A program made the translations under genes and the position numbers. Source: Kiloniellales bacterium (GTDB taxonomy: Bacteria; Pseudomonadota; Alphaproteobacteria; Kiloniellales; JAKSBE01). Taken from it: a DNA stretch of 64,000 nt. Shown in pieces: positions 8,363-16,077 of this stretch (its first letter is position 1; the number at the start of each line of letters is the position of its first letter). Under the pieces are notes generated by a model. That model worked only from the letters and a program-made list of their open reading frames with translations. It had not been told where the DNA came from and did not search any database. Where the stretch lies: positions 1 through 64,000 of the forward strand of contig JASJBF010000025.1 of NCBI GenBank assembly GCA_030066685.1. Reading direction: 5' to 3'.

Positions 8363-9211
8363 TCAGCCCTTGCGGAACTGGCCCGGGGTGAAGCCGAGGC
8401 TGCGCTTGAAGACCCGGGTCAGATGGCTCTGGTCGGCGAAGCCGCAGTCCAGGGCGACCTCGGCGATGGGCCGGCCGACGCGCAGGCCCTCCTGGGCCCG
8501 GGCGACCCGGAGCTGGATCTGGTAGGCGTGGGGCGGCAGACCGGTCGCCGCCTTGAAGACCCGGGCCAGGCGGAAGGGGCTTAGCCCGGCGACGGCCGAG
8601 AGCTCGGCCAGGGTGACCGGCTCCGCCCAGTGGGCGTGCAGGTGGTCGCGCGCCCGGCTGACCGCGCGCGGTGCGGCGCCCAGTGGCCGGACCTCCTGGG
8701 CTCCGCCGTAACTGCGCAGGGCATAGCCCAGAACCGCGAGCAGGGATTCGTGCTGTCCGAGCAGCGCGTCGGGCCGCGCCTCGCTCCGGCGCAAGCCGCC
8801 GTGAAGCCGGGTCAGGGCCCGGCGCAGCCTGAGGTCCCGGGTCACCCGCTCTGGCATGACCTCCGGCCCCGGCACCCCGCCGACCAGCTCGCCCGCCGCA
8901 TCGTCCAGCAGGCGCTCCGGCAGGTAGAGGGTCAGGATCCGCCAGCCCTCGGCGTCGACGTTGCCGCCGGCGTGGACCCAGCTGCGCGGCATCATGACCA
9001 CGCTTCCGGCGTCCGCGACGATCCGGCTGCCGCCGCGCTCGACGCTGTGGCTGCCGCAGTCGATCAGGCTGATCACGTCGCGGTCGTGGGCGTGGGCCGG
9101 AAAGCGATAGCGGCCGAAATCGGCCTGCAGCACCTCCAGCCCTTCCAGCGCCGCGACCCGGCGAAAGGCCCGCACCCGCCCGCCCTCGGCAATCTCCGCT
9201 TCGACTCCCAT
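8363..9211 (-). CDS. AraC-family transcriptional regulator
   Basis: A 282-residue regulator. The first ~150 residues are a cupin-like sensor (HAHDRDVISLIDCGS, then RIVADAGSVVMMPRSWVH). The last ~95 carry two helix-turn-helix motifs: VTLAELSAVAGLSPFRLARV and IAEVALDCGFADQSHLTRVF, the second being the conserved AraC/XylS signature. Such proteins bind direct repeats at target promoters and respond to a small ligand held by the cupin. Downstream in the same direction are azlC and azlD, so control of amino acid export is the simplest hypothesis. The ligand is unknown. Confidence 0.92.
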   Translation of the reverse strand: MGVEAEIAEGGRVRAFRRVAALEGLEVLQADFGRYRFPAHAHDRDVISLIDCGSHSVERGGSRIVADAGSVVMMPRSWVHAGGNVDAEGWRILTLYLPERLLDDAAGELVGGVPGPEVMPERVTRDLRLRRALTRLHGGLRRSEARPDALLGQHESLLAVLGYALRSYGGAQEVRPLGAAPRAVSRARDHLHAHWAEPVTLAELSAVAGLSPFRLARVFKAATGLPPHAYQIQLRVARAQEGLRVGRPIAEVALDCGFADQSHLTRVFKRSLGFTPGQFRKG

Positions 9212-9441
9212 GGTGGCAGCGTAGCAGCCTGCGCCGAACCCGCCTTGAACGTTCTTGCCGCTCTGCCGCGGGGCGCCGGCAACCCGGAGAATGCTGGCGA
9301 TTGTCTCGAATCCAGAGGTTTAACCGGGCTTTTGCGGTTTCGCGCTAAAGCTGCGCTTCGCCACGGTGTTGAAACGTTAGCACCCACGGAGCGGGCGAGC
9401 GATAAGCAGGATTACGGGGACCTTGGGGGCGCGGCGACGGG

Positions 9442-10569
9442 ATGGCTCAGACGATTATTCCAGCCAGCGGAATGCAAGGCGGTGTCGGCGCCCCACAGGC
9501 GACCGGCGATCGTGAGACGTGGCATCCTCCCCTATCGCTATGGCGTTGCTATCTGCTTTGCGTCGTCAGCCTTGGGCTATGGCTTCCTGTCTGGGCCTGG
9601 CGGCTCGCAGACGACCTGAGGCGACATCGCGACGACAGCGTCAGGCCCTGGGCCATCTCGCTCGGGATGCTGGTTCCAATCCGTGGCTCTAGTTTGCTTC
9701 TGGACCTTGCGGACGCGGCAGAGAAGATCGATCCGGACGCTTGCAAAGCGCAACGGGACGCACACTGGAGCCGTTCCTACCTAATCGGCGGCCCACTCTG
9801 CCTTTATCAAAGCTACCTGGGCGCCGCCCTGATGTTCAGCATCCCTTCAAACGGCGTTTCCTGTCTTTGCTTCGTGCCGCCAGCTATCGTGTTCTTGCTA
9901 TTGCTGCCCTTGCCGGTTCTTGCAATTCAGAAACGCATCAACGCCCTAAAGGCGAAGTTGGCCGCGCCGCGCTGGACGCACAAGGCATACCGATGGAAGT
10001 CGAGCCATCGGTTTGCCAAGATCGGTGTGATTGCGATGGTCACCACCTTCGCGCTTTCGCAATTGGACACGAAGATCGACCGCTGGCGGGGCGAATCTCT
10101 CACGGCGAACCTTGCCATCGCCGGAACCAGCGGTCTCTACACCCTGACCCCGTCCGAAGCGGGCTGGGTCCGGGTCGGCGCCGATCACTTCCATGCGGAT
10201 AGCGACCTCTCGCTCTACGGACCAAGCGAGGAGACGCACGTTCTGATCTGGGTTCGCTGCGACGGGGTGAGCGTCGAAGACCGGGTACGCTTCCGCCGCC
10301 GCAAGAAGCGTGCGGCCTACCGTGAGATGCGCATCGACGAGGAAAGACGGCTTCTGCCGGAGTCCTTCCTGCCGATCTCGTTCGCTCGCTACGAAGGCGT
10401 TCGGAATGGTCGGACGAACGCCAGCCTGGTTGCCACCGTCGCTCAGGGCGACGTCATGGTCGAAGTAATCGGCACGAGCACCGGCGGCGAGGAAGAGCGC
10501 GCAGCGATGGAGCGCATGGTCATGAGCTTGAAACTGAAGGAGGACGTCACGTCGTGCGACGGCAACTGA
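9442..10569 (+). CDS. Hypothetical integral membrane protein
   Basis: A 375-residue protein I do not recognise. Hydrophobic stretches lie near residues 34-53 (LLCVVSLGLWLPVWAWRL), 80-95, 120-155 (CFVPPAIVFLLLLPLPVLAI) and about 190-205, followed by a soluble C-terminal domain of ~165 residues that starts GTSGLYTLTPSEAGWVRV and looks beta-rich. The topology suggests four helices with the C-domain on one face. Codon use is visibly less GC-biased than in neighbours (CTTTATCAAAGC, GCTTGCAAAGCG), hinting at separate ancestry. Its end overlaps the GTG start of the next gene by 16 bases, so the two are coupled and may form one machine. Confidence 0.65.
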   Translation: MAQTIIPASGMQGGVGAPQATGDRETWHPPLSLWRCYLLCVVSLGLWLPVWAWRLADDLRRHRDDSVRPWAISLGMLVPIRGSSLLLDLADAAEKIDPDACKAQRDAHWSRSYLIGGPLCLYQSYLGAALMFSIPSNGVSCLCFVPPAIVFLLLLPLPVLAIQKRINALKAKLAAPRWTHKAYRWKSSHRFAKIGVIAMVTTFALSQLDTKIDRWRGESLTANLAIAGTSGLYTLTPSEAGWVRVGADHFHADSDLSLYGPSEETHVLIWVRCDGVSVEDRVRFRRRKKRAAYREMRIDEERRLLPESFLPISFARYEGVRNGRTNASLVATVAQGDVMVEVIGTSTGGEEERAAMERMVMSLKLKEDVTSCDGN

Positions 10570-12533
10570 GAATCCTTGTACTTCTGGCCAGCGCGCTGCT
10601 CGCCGGAGATGCCGCCGCCGGAAACGCCCAGCGCCTGACATCCGGTGGCCAGCCAGTCGATTTCGCCCTTTGGTCGCCGCAGCCGCCGGGCTTTGCCTTC
10701 GAGGACCTGGCCTTGGGCGAAGCGCGCCGGGATGCTCTCGAGCACGAGGGAATCGATTATGCCGTCCGGCTCTTCCGCGCCGAGATCCATCTTCGGGCCG
10801 ACGGCGACGTCGAGGAGACCAGGACCACCGTTCGGCTGTTGCTGAGCCAAGCCGCGATCCGACGCCATGGCGACGACGACGCATGGGTGGACGCCTACAG
10901 CCAGACCGCGACGATCCGCGAGGCCTACAGCCTGCTGCCGAGCGGCGAGCGGATCGAGGTCGAGCCGGCGACCATCCAGGTCACGCCGGACGACGAAGAC
11001 CGGATCTTCAGCGACGAGTTCCAGATGATCGTGCCCTTCGCGGGCCTAGTCCCGGGCGCCATGACTGTCTTGGCAGTCCACTCGCGGCACCGCAGCCGGG
11101 ACTTTCCCCTGCCCTGGTCGCGCATTTTCTGGCCGCAGATCACGCGCCCCAGCGAGCGTTTCGAGGTGGTGGTCACCTGGGACGCGGGCGTCACGCCACC
11201 GAAATGGCGCAGCGACATGCCGGATCTGACCTGCGAGGAGGAGGGCCGCCGGCGCCTGGTCTGCGGCGCCTCGGAGGTCCCGGCCTTCAAGACCGATCCG
11301 GATATCCTCTACCGCGACACCATGCCGACCCTGGTGATAGCCGAGGCGATCACCTGGTCGGAGCTCGTGCGGCGCGAGATCGAGCTCTTCAACCGGGCCC
11401 TGGAGGACAGCGCCGCGCTGGACCGGGCGGTCGCGCGCCTGACCGAGGGTGCCGAGGGCGCCGAAGAGCGCCTGGCCCGGATCCACGCCTTCGTCGCCCA
11501 GGAGGTCCGCTACCTTGGCCTGGAGCACGGCCTCGGCGGGATCATCCCGCGCCCGACCCACCGCACGCTGTCACGGCGCTTCGGCGACTGCAAGGACAAG
11601 ACCGCGCTCTTCGTCGACCTGGTGCGCCGGGCCGGCATCGAGGCCTTTCCGGTGCTCACTTCGACGCGCCGGGAGAACGTCGGGAAGCTTCTGCTGCCCG
11701 CCTCGAGCTACTTCAACCACATGGTCGCCTGCGCCAGACTGCCCGACGCGGAGGGCGGGCCGGAGCGGGAGATCTGCGTCGACCTGACCGACCCCTACAG
11801 CGCCTATTCGGTGCCCTATCGAAGCGTCCAGGGCGCGATCCGGCTGGACATAAGGCCCGAAAGCCGCGCTCCCGGACAGATGCCCGCGGCGGACTACGGC
11901 TGGGTCCTCACCGTCGCCTCGAACAATGTCCTGACCCCGGAGGGCAGCTTCGAAAAAGACGCGACCCGGACCTTTGCCGGCATGAACGCGGCCTGGCTGA
12001 GAACCCGCCTGCAGACCCGCAACCCGGAGGAGCGGCAGGAATGGCTGACCGAAGACTTTCGGGACATCCACACCGACGCGGTCGACTTGATCTCAGTCGC
12101 GACCGAAGGCGTGGAACGCTTGACCGACGAGGTGACGATCCGGACCAAGTCAGTCTACGCCGAATCCTTCGATCCGGAGGACCTGAGCAGCTTCAGCCAT
12201 TGGGAGACCGAGATGTTCAACGAGGCCCGGAACTTCCGGACCGGAAACGAGAACCATCCCTATGCCTTTCCGGGGCTGCGCTACCACGGCGTAAACCGCT
12301 ACACGCTGCCCGAGGGCCATCGCGTCGTCCACGCCGGCGCCCGCATCGACTTCGACTCGGCCTTCGGCCGACTGACGCGCAGCTATCGGATCGAAGGGCA
12401 AAGCTTGGAAGTCACCACCGAGCTCAGGATGCCGCGCCAGCGGATCCCGACGGAGTCGATCCCCAGCTTCAACGCCTTCATCGAGCACATTACCGATCAC
12501 GCCAAGATCGCCTTCGACATCGCGAAGGAGTGA
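10554..12533 (+). CDS. DUF3857 / transglutaminase-like domain protein
   Basis: A 659-residue protein with a signal peptide (ILVLLASALLAGDAAAG). Residues ~60-230 match the DUF3857 module (YAVRLFRAEIHLRADGDVEE, FAGLVPGAMTVLAV). A transglutaminase-like core follows, with Cys346 in RRFGDCKDKTALF, a His in FNHMVACARL and an Asp in CVDLTDPYSAYS as the likely triad. A beta-rich C-terminal region ends the chain. The GTG start is fixed by GAAGGAGG about ten bases upstream, inside the previous gene. Export and a Cys-His-Asp core suggest a periplasmic peptidase or cross-linking enzyme; the substrate is unknown. It probably works with the membrane protein it overlaps. Confidence 0.85.
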   Translation: MRRQLRILVLLASALLAGDAAAGNAQRLTSGGQPVDFALWSPQPPGFAFEDLALGEARRDALEHEGIDYAVRLFRAEIHLRADGDVEETRTTVRLLLSQAAIRRHGDDDAWVDAYSQTATIREAYSLLPSGERIEVEPATIQVTPDDEDRIFSDEFQMIVPFAGLVPGAMTVLAVHSRHRSRDFPLPWSRIFWPQITRPSERFEVVVTWDAGVTPPKWRSDMPDLTCEEEGRRRLVCGASEVPAFKTDPDILYRDTMPTLVIAEAITWSELVRREIELFNRALEDSAALDRAVARLTEGAEGAEERLARIHAFVAQEVRYLGLEHGLGGIIPRPTHRTLSRRFGDCKDKTALFVDLVRRAGIEAFPVLTSTRRENVGKLLLPASSYFNHMVACARLPDAEGGPEREICVDLTDPYSAYSVPYRSVQGAIRLDIRPESRAPGQMPAADYGWVLTVASNNVLTPEGSFEKDATRTFAGMNAAWLRTRLQTRNPEERQEWLTEDFRDIHTDAVDLISVATEGVERLTDEVTIRTKSVYAESFDPEDLSSFSHWETEMFNEARNFRTGNENHPYAFPGLRYHGVNRYTLPEGHRVVHAGARIDFDSAFGRLTRSYRIEGQSLEVTTELRMPRQRIPTESIPSFNAFIEHITDHAKIAFDIAKE

Positions 12534-12596
12534 ATACGGAGGAAACCTGGACCCGTGACCGAGGTCGCCTTCGGACAGCCGTCGCTCTGAGGCCGG

Positions 12597-13529
12597 CTAC
12601 CCAGGCTTCCGGCCGAACTCCCGGCCCTTGGTTTCGCAGGCGCCCTTGACCGGAGAGACGACCTCGGCTTCCAGGCTGCCGCCGTCGATCTCCTCGCGCT
12701 CCAGGGCGGGCGGGCCCGGGCGCTGCTCGGCGGCGCGGTGGAGCTGGACGATCTCGGCCAGGATCGAGAGGGCGACCTCCTCCGGCGTGGCGGCGCCGAT
12801 GTCGAGGCCGGCGGGGGCGTGCAGCGCCGCGAGGCGCGCGGGATCGGTGCCGGCCTTCAGGAGGGCTTCCTTCAGGGCGGCGGCCTTGCGCCGGCTGCCG
12901 ACGAAGGCGACGTAGGGCGCCCCGGTCGCCAGGGCGGATTGCAGAGCCTCGCGGTCGCGCTTGCCCTGGGTCGCGACCACGACGAAGCCGCTCCCCGCCC
13001 CGACCGCCGCGCCGAGGTCGAAGCCCTCGATGCGGTGGTCGGCCTTGGCCAGGCGCTCGTGGTCCTCGGGCGCCGCCGCGGCGGTGACCGCGAAGCCGGC
13101 GCCGCGGCCCAGCTCGGCCAGGGCCCGGGCAACCGGCGAGGCGCCGGCGACGATCAGCATGGGGCGCGGCAGGACCGGCTCGACGAAGAGTTCGATGCTG
13201 CCGCCGCTGGGGCAACCGCTGGCGTGTAGCTCGACGTCGGGCGCCGCCGCCTCGGCGGCCAGCTTGGCCTTGGGCCGGACCCGGACGTAGCGCGCCCGGC
13301 CGTCGGCCAGGGCCCGGGCCGCGACCTTTCGGGCGGCGGCCTGGGTGCAGCCGCCGCCGATCCAGCCGTGCAGGCCGCCCTCCAGGTCGATCACCGCCTT
13401 GGCCCCGGCCTTGGCCGCGGTCAGGTCCTCGGTGCGCACCACGGTGGCCAGGGCGAAGGGCCGCCCGGCCGCCTTGAAGCGCGCCATGCAGTCGATGATG
13501 TCCTCGGTCTCGGCGGTCATGACCATCAT
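12597..13529 (-). CDS. coxF: XdhC/CoxF-family molybdenum cofactor maturation protein
   Basis: A 310-residue protein of the XdhC/CoxF/CoxI family. The N-terminal part has ALATVVRTEDL and IGGGCTQAAARKVA, the conserved GGC(T/V) segment. The C-terminal part is a Rossmann-like domain (MLIVAGASPVARALAEL, FVVVATQGKRDREAL) ending with GLDIGAATPEEVALSILAEI. These proteins bind or sulfurate molybdenum cofactor before its insertion; CoxF is needed to complete the Cu-S-Mo site of CO dehydrogenase. It closes the cox operon, 13 bases after coxE. Three ATGs are clustered at the start, so the first few residues are uncertain. It converges with the DUF3857 gene. Confidence 0.85.
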   Translation of the reverse strand: MMVMTAETEDIIDCMARFKAAGRPFALATVVRTEDLTAAKAGAKAVIDLEGGLHGWIGGGCTQAAARKVAARALADGRARYVRVRPKAKLAAEAAAPDVELHASGCPSGGSIELFVEPVLPRPMLIVAGASPVARALAELGRGAGFAVTAAAAPEDHERLAKADHRIEGFDLGAAVGAGSGFVVVATQGKRDREALQSALATGAPYVAFVGSRRKAAALKEALLKAGTDPARLAALHAPAGLDIGAATPEEVALSILAEIVQLHRAAEQRPGPPALEREEIDGGSLEAEVVSPVKGACETKGREFGRKPG

Positions 13530-13542
13530 GGTCCCATTCCCC

Positions 13543-14709
13543 TCAGAGCTTGGCCAGGTGCGGCTCGAGGGCGGCCAGGCTGTCCAGGGTGTGGGCCGGC
13601 GCGAAGAGGTCGACGTGCGGCAGGGCCGCCGCCATGCCCTGGGCGACCGGCTCGTAGCCCTGCCAGCCGATCATCGGGTTGAGCCAGATGACGCGCCGGG
13701 CGCGGCGCTTGAGGCGCGCCATCTCGGCGGCCAGAACCTCAGGCGGGCCGGTGTCGTAGCCGTCGCTGAGGATCATCACCACCGCGCGCCCGTGCAGCAG
13801 CTGCTTGGCGTGGTTGTCGTTGAAGCTGCGCAGGCTCTCGCCGAGCCGGGTGCCGCCGCCCCAGCCGGCCGAGAGGATATTCATCCGGTCGACCGCCTTC
13901 TCCAAGTCGCGCTCGCGCAGCACGGCGCTGATGTGCACCAGGCGGGTGTGGATGACGAAGGCCTCGGCCCGGGCCAGGGTCTCGACCAGGCCGCGGATGA
14001 AGCGGATGAAGAAGCTGCTGTAGAGACTCATCGAGCCGCTGGCGTCGAGCATCATCACCAGCTTGACCGGCCGCGGATGGCGGCGGCGGTAGGCCAAGTC
14101 CAGGGGCAGGCCGCCGTGGCGCAGGCTGCGGTGGATGGTGTTGCGCAGGTCGACCCGACGGCCGCGGCGCCGGACCCGCTCGCGCCGCGACAGGCGCCAG
14201 CGCAGGCGCCGGGCGAGGCGCTCGGCCAGGGCGTAGACCGCCTGGAGATCCTCGGCCGTCTCCAGGTGGCGGAAGTCGGTGCCCGCCAGGCGCTCGGCCG
14301 CGCTGGCGCCGCCCAAGGTCTCCTCGACGCCCGCGCCCTCGCCGCCGGAGCCCAGGGGCGCCGGCGAGGGCACCTCGCCTTCCCCGCCCGCGCGCGGCAA
14401 GGAGCCGGAGACCCGCAGGACGGTGCGTTCGCTGTCGTAGAACCAGAAGGAGTCGAAGAGGTCGTCGAAGCGTTCCCAGTCGGTGGTCGAGGCGCAGAAG
14501 ATCGCCCGTAGTCCGCGGCGCAGCTCTTCCCGGTCGAGCAGGTCGAAGTCGCCGGCGAAGGTCAGCGCGTCGAGGCTTTCCTCGATGCCGACCGGAAAGC
14601 CGTTGTCCCGGGCCCGGCGGGCGAAGGCCAGCAGCTTGCGGTGGATCCGCCGGCCGTCCGGCTCCCCGTCGTCCCGGAGGCCGTGGAGGCCCGAGGTGTC
14701 CGGGCTCAT
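13543..14709 (-). CDS. coxE: VWA-domain protein CoxE
   Basis: A 388-residue protein of the CoxE-like VWA family. After an N-terminal region containing FARRARDNGFPVGIEESLDA and a variable linker, the VWA domain carries the MIDAS motif MLDASGSMS near residue 205, a conserved threonine region (GGTRLGESLRSF) and ILSDGYDTGPP. CoxE acts with the AAA+ ATPase CoxD in building the Cu-S-Mo centre of CO dehydrogenase. I chose the ATG at 14709 because it overlaps the coxD stop as ATGA; a frame reaching 14784 would lie inside coxD. Thirteen bases separate it from coxF. Confidence 0.87.
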   Translation of the reverse strand: MSPDTSGLHGLRDDGEPDGRRIHRKLLAFARRARDNGFPVGIEESLDALTFAGDFDLLDREELRRGLRAIFCASTTDWERFDDLFDSFWFYDSERTVLRVSGSLPRAGGEGEVPSPAPLGSGGEGAGVEETLGGASAAERLAGTDFRHLETAEDLQAVYALAERLARRLRWRLSRRERVRRRGRRVDLRNTIHRSLRHGGLPLDLAYRRRHPRPVKLVMMLDASGSMSLYSSFFIRFIRGLVETLARAEAFVIHTRLVHISAVLRERDLEKAVDRMNILSAGWGGGTRLGESLRSFNDNHAKQLLHGRAVVMILSDGYDTGPPEVLAAEMARLKRRARRVIWLNPMIGWQGYEPVAQGMAAALPHVDLFAPAHTLDSLAALEPHLAKL

Positions 14710-15590
14710 AGCGCCTTGGCGGCCAGGCGGTCGACCACCTCGGGGGTGATCCGGCCGCGGTCGCTGCGGGTCTTCAGCAGGCACATGAGGGTCTGGCGCA
14801 TCTCCTCAAGGTCCTCGTCGATGCGCCGGGCGCCGAGGCCGGTCAGCGCCCGCGCCCAGTCCAGGGTCTCGGCGATGCCCGGCTTCTTGTCCAGGTCCTC
14901 CCGACGCAGGGCCTGGACGAAGCGTACGATCTGGCCGGCCAGGACCCCTTCGATCCCCGGCACCCGGGCGTCGACGATGGCCAGCTCCTTGGCCTCGCTG
15001 GGATAGTCGAGCCAGTGATAGAGGCAGCGCCGGCGCAGGGCGTCCGAGAGTTCCCGGGTCGAGTTCGAGGTCAGGACCACCAAGGGGACGCTGGTCGCCG
15101 CGATGGTGCCGAGCTCTGGGATGCTGATCTGGAAGTCGGAGAGCACCTCCAGCAGGTAGGCCTCGAACTCCTCGTCGGCCCGGTCGATCTCGTCGATCAG
15201 CAGCACCGGCGGCGTGGGCCGGGAGATGGCATCGAGCAGCGGCCGCTTGAGCAGGAACTTCTCCTGGAAGACGTGCTCCTCCTTCTGGTCGGCGGTGAGC
15301 TGCTCGCCCTCCCAGACCTTGATGGCCAGAAGCTGGCGCTGGTAGTTCCACTCGTAGACCGCGGCGTTGGCGTCGAGGCCCTCGTAGCACTGCAGGCGGA
15401 TCAGCTCGGTGTCCAGCGCCTGGGCCAGCGCCTTGGCGACGTCTGTCTTGCCGACCCCGGCCTCGCCCTCGATCAGCAGCGGCCGCTGCAGCCGCTGCAT
15501 CAGGGCCAGCGCCATGGCCAACTCGGGATCGGCGACGTAGCCGGTCCCGCCGAGCTTGTCCTTCAGGTCACGCCAGTTCACGCTTTTCAC
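14706..15590 (-). CDS. coxD: MoxR-type AAA+ ATPase CoxD
   Basis: A 294-residue AAA+ ATPase of the MoxR class. Walker A is GEAGVGKTDVAKALA near residue 40, Walker B is VLLIDEIDRADEEFEA near 130, sensor 1 is VVLTSNSTRELSDA, and the arginine-rich RRRCLYHWLDYP follows. CoxD is the membrane-associated chaperone that, with CoxE, introduces copper and sulfur at the molybdenum site of apo-CO dehydrogenase. The GTG start overlaps the stop of the DUF559 gene (GTGA); a second in-frame GTG four codons later is an alternative. In known cox clusters coxD directly follows coxL, but here a DUF559 gene and repeats intervene. Confidence 0.88.
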   Translation of the reverse strand: MKSVNWRDLKDKLGGTGYVADPELAMALALMQRLQRPLLIEGEAGVGKTDVAKALAQALDTELIRLQCYEGLDANAAVYEWNYQRQLLAIKVWEGEQLTADQKEEHVFQEKFLLKRPLLDAISRPTPPVLLIDEIDRADEEFEAYLLEVLSDFQISIPELGTIAATSVPLVVLTSNSTRELSDALRRRCLYHWLDYPSEAKELAIVDARVPGIEGVLAGQIVRFVQALRREDLDKKPGIAETLDWARALTGLGARRIDEDLEEMRQTLMCLLKTRSDRGRITPEVVDRLAAKAL

Positions 15591-15985
15591 TGCAAGGCCT
15601 CGGTGTCCCCAATCTCTCCCTCCCCCCTTGTGGGGGAGGGTTGGGGTGGGGGGTGGGAGGTGAGCTCGGCCTCGATCGAAAGGACCACGCCTTCGAAATT
15701 TCCGAGCACCTCAGAGTTCCAGAAACGGATGACCCGAAATCCATCTTCTTGGATGCGTCGAGTTCGCGCTGTTTCCCTAGCCGAGCCAAGATCATGCTGA
15801 CCGCCGTCCACTTCGATGACCAGCTTTGCTTCATGGCTGGCGAAGTCCACGACGTAGGGGCCGATTGAGACCTGCCGCCGAAACCGGATGCCAGCGATCT
15901 GCCGTCGACGCAGATGCGACCAGAGGCGCATCTCTGCGTCAGTCGGATTCTTGCGTAGAGATTTGGCCCGTTCGCTCACATGCAT
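15587..15985 (-). CDS. DUF559 endonuclease-like protein with repeat-derived C-terminus
   Basis: A 132-residue protein of the DUF559 group, distantly related to Vsr/PD-(D/E)XK nucleases. It starts with the typical RAKSLRKNPTDAEMRLW, continues GIRFRRQVSIGPYVVDF, then has the catalytic-like LVIEVDGGQHD and ends its core at GFRVIRFWNSEVL. The last ~20 residues (PPPQPSPTRGEGE) are translated from an inverted-repeat arm. A matching arm lies just upstream of the gene, so it is bracketed by inverted copies. Family function is unproven. It sits in the cox operon between coxL and coxD, where no cox function is known for it, and its stop overlaps coxD's start. Confidence 0.85.
   Translation of the reverse strand: MHVSERAKSLRKNPTDAEMRLWSHLRRRQIAGIRFRRQVSIGPYVVDFASHEAKLVIEVDGGQHDLGSARETARTRRIQEDGFRVIRFWNSEVLGNFEGVVLSIEAELTSHPPPQPSPTRGEGEIGDTEALQ
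15610..15664. repeat. Inverted-repeat arm inside the 3' end of the DUF559 gene
   Basis: CTCCCTCCCCCCTTGTGGGG, then GAGGGTTGGGGTGGGGGG. Read in reverse complement it matches the arm at 16015-16057 with only a few differences. It resembles the right half of the long-form repeats at 1607-1738 and 7017-7130. It lies in frame in the DUF559 gene and encodes that protein's proline-rich tail. Confidence 0.8.
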
Positions 15986-16014
15986 CCCTGTCGGAGAGAC
16001 ATGAGACTAGGTCT

Positions 16015-16057
16015 TACCCCCCTCCCCACCCCTCCCCCACAAGGGGGGAGGGAGCTC
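16015..16057. repeat. Inverted-repeat arm between coxL and the DUF559 gene
   Basis: CCCCCCTCCCCACCCCTCCC followed by CCACAAGGGGGGAGGGAGC. It is the inverted partner of the arm at 15610-15664; the two bracket the DUF559 gene about 0.4 kb apart. It lies between the coxL stop (16078) and the DUF559 start (15985), so the cox mRNA would contain both arms and could fold into a long stem. Confidence 0.8.
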
Positions 16058-16077
16058 GTCGCGATGCTCTGAAGCAT

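Noticed and set aside
13543-14784. A longer CoxE start at 14784
   Set aside because: The added 25 residues lie wholly inside coxD in another frame, while the ATGA overlap at 14706-14709 gives a natural coupled start.
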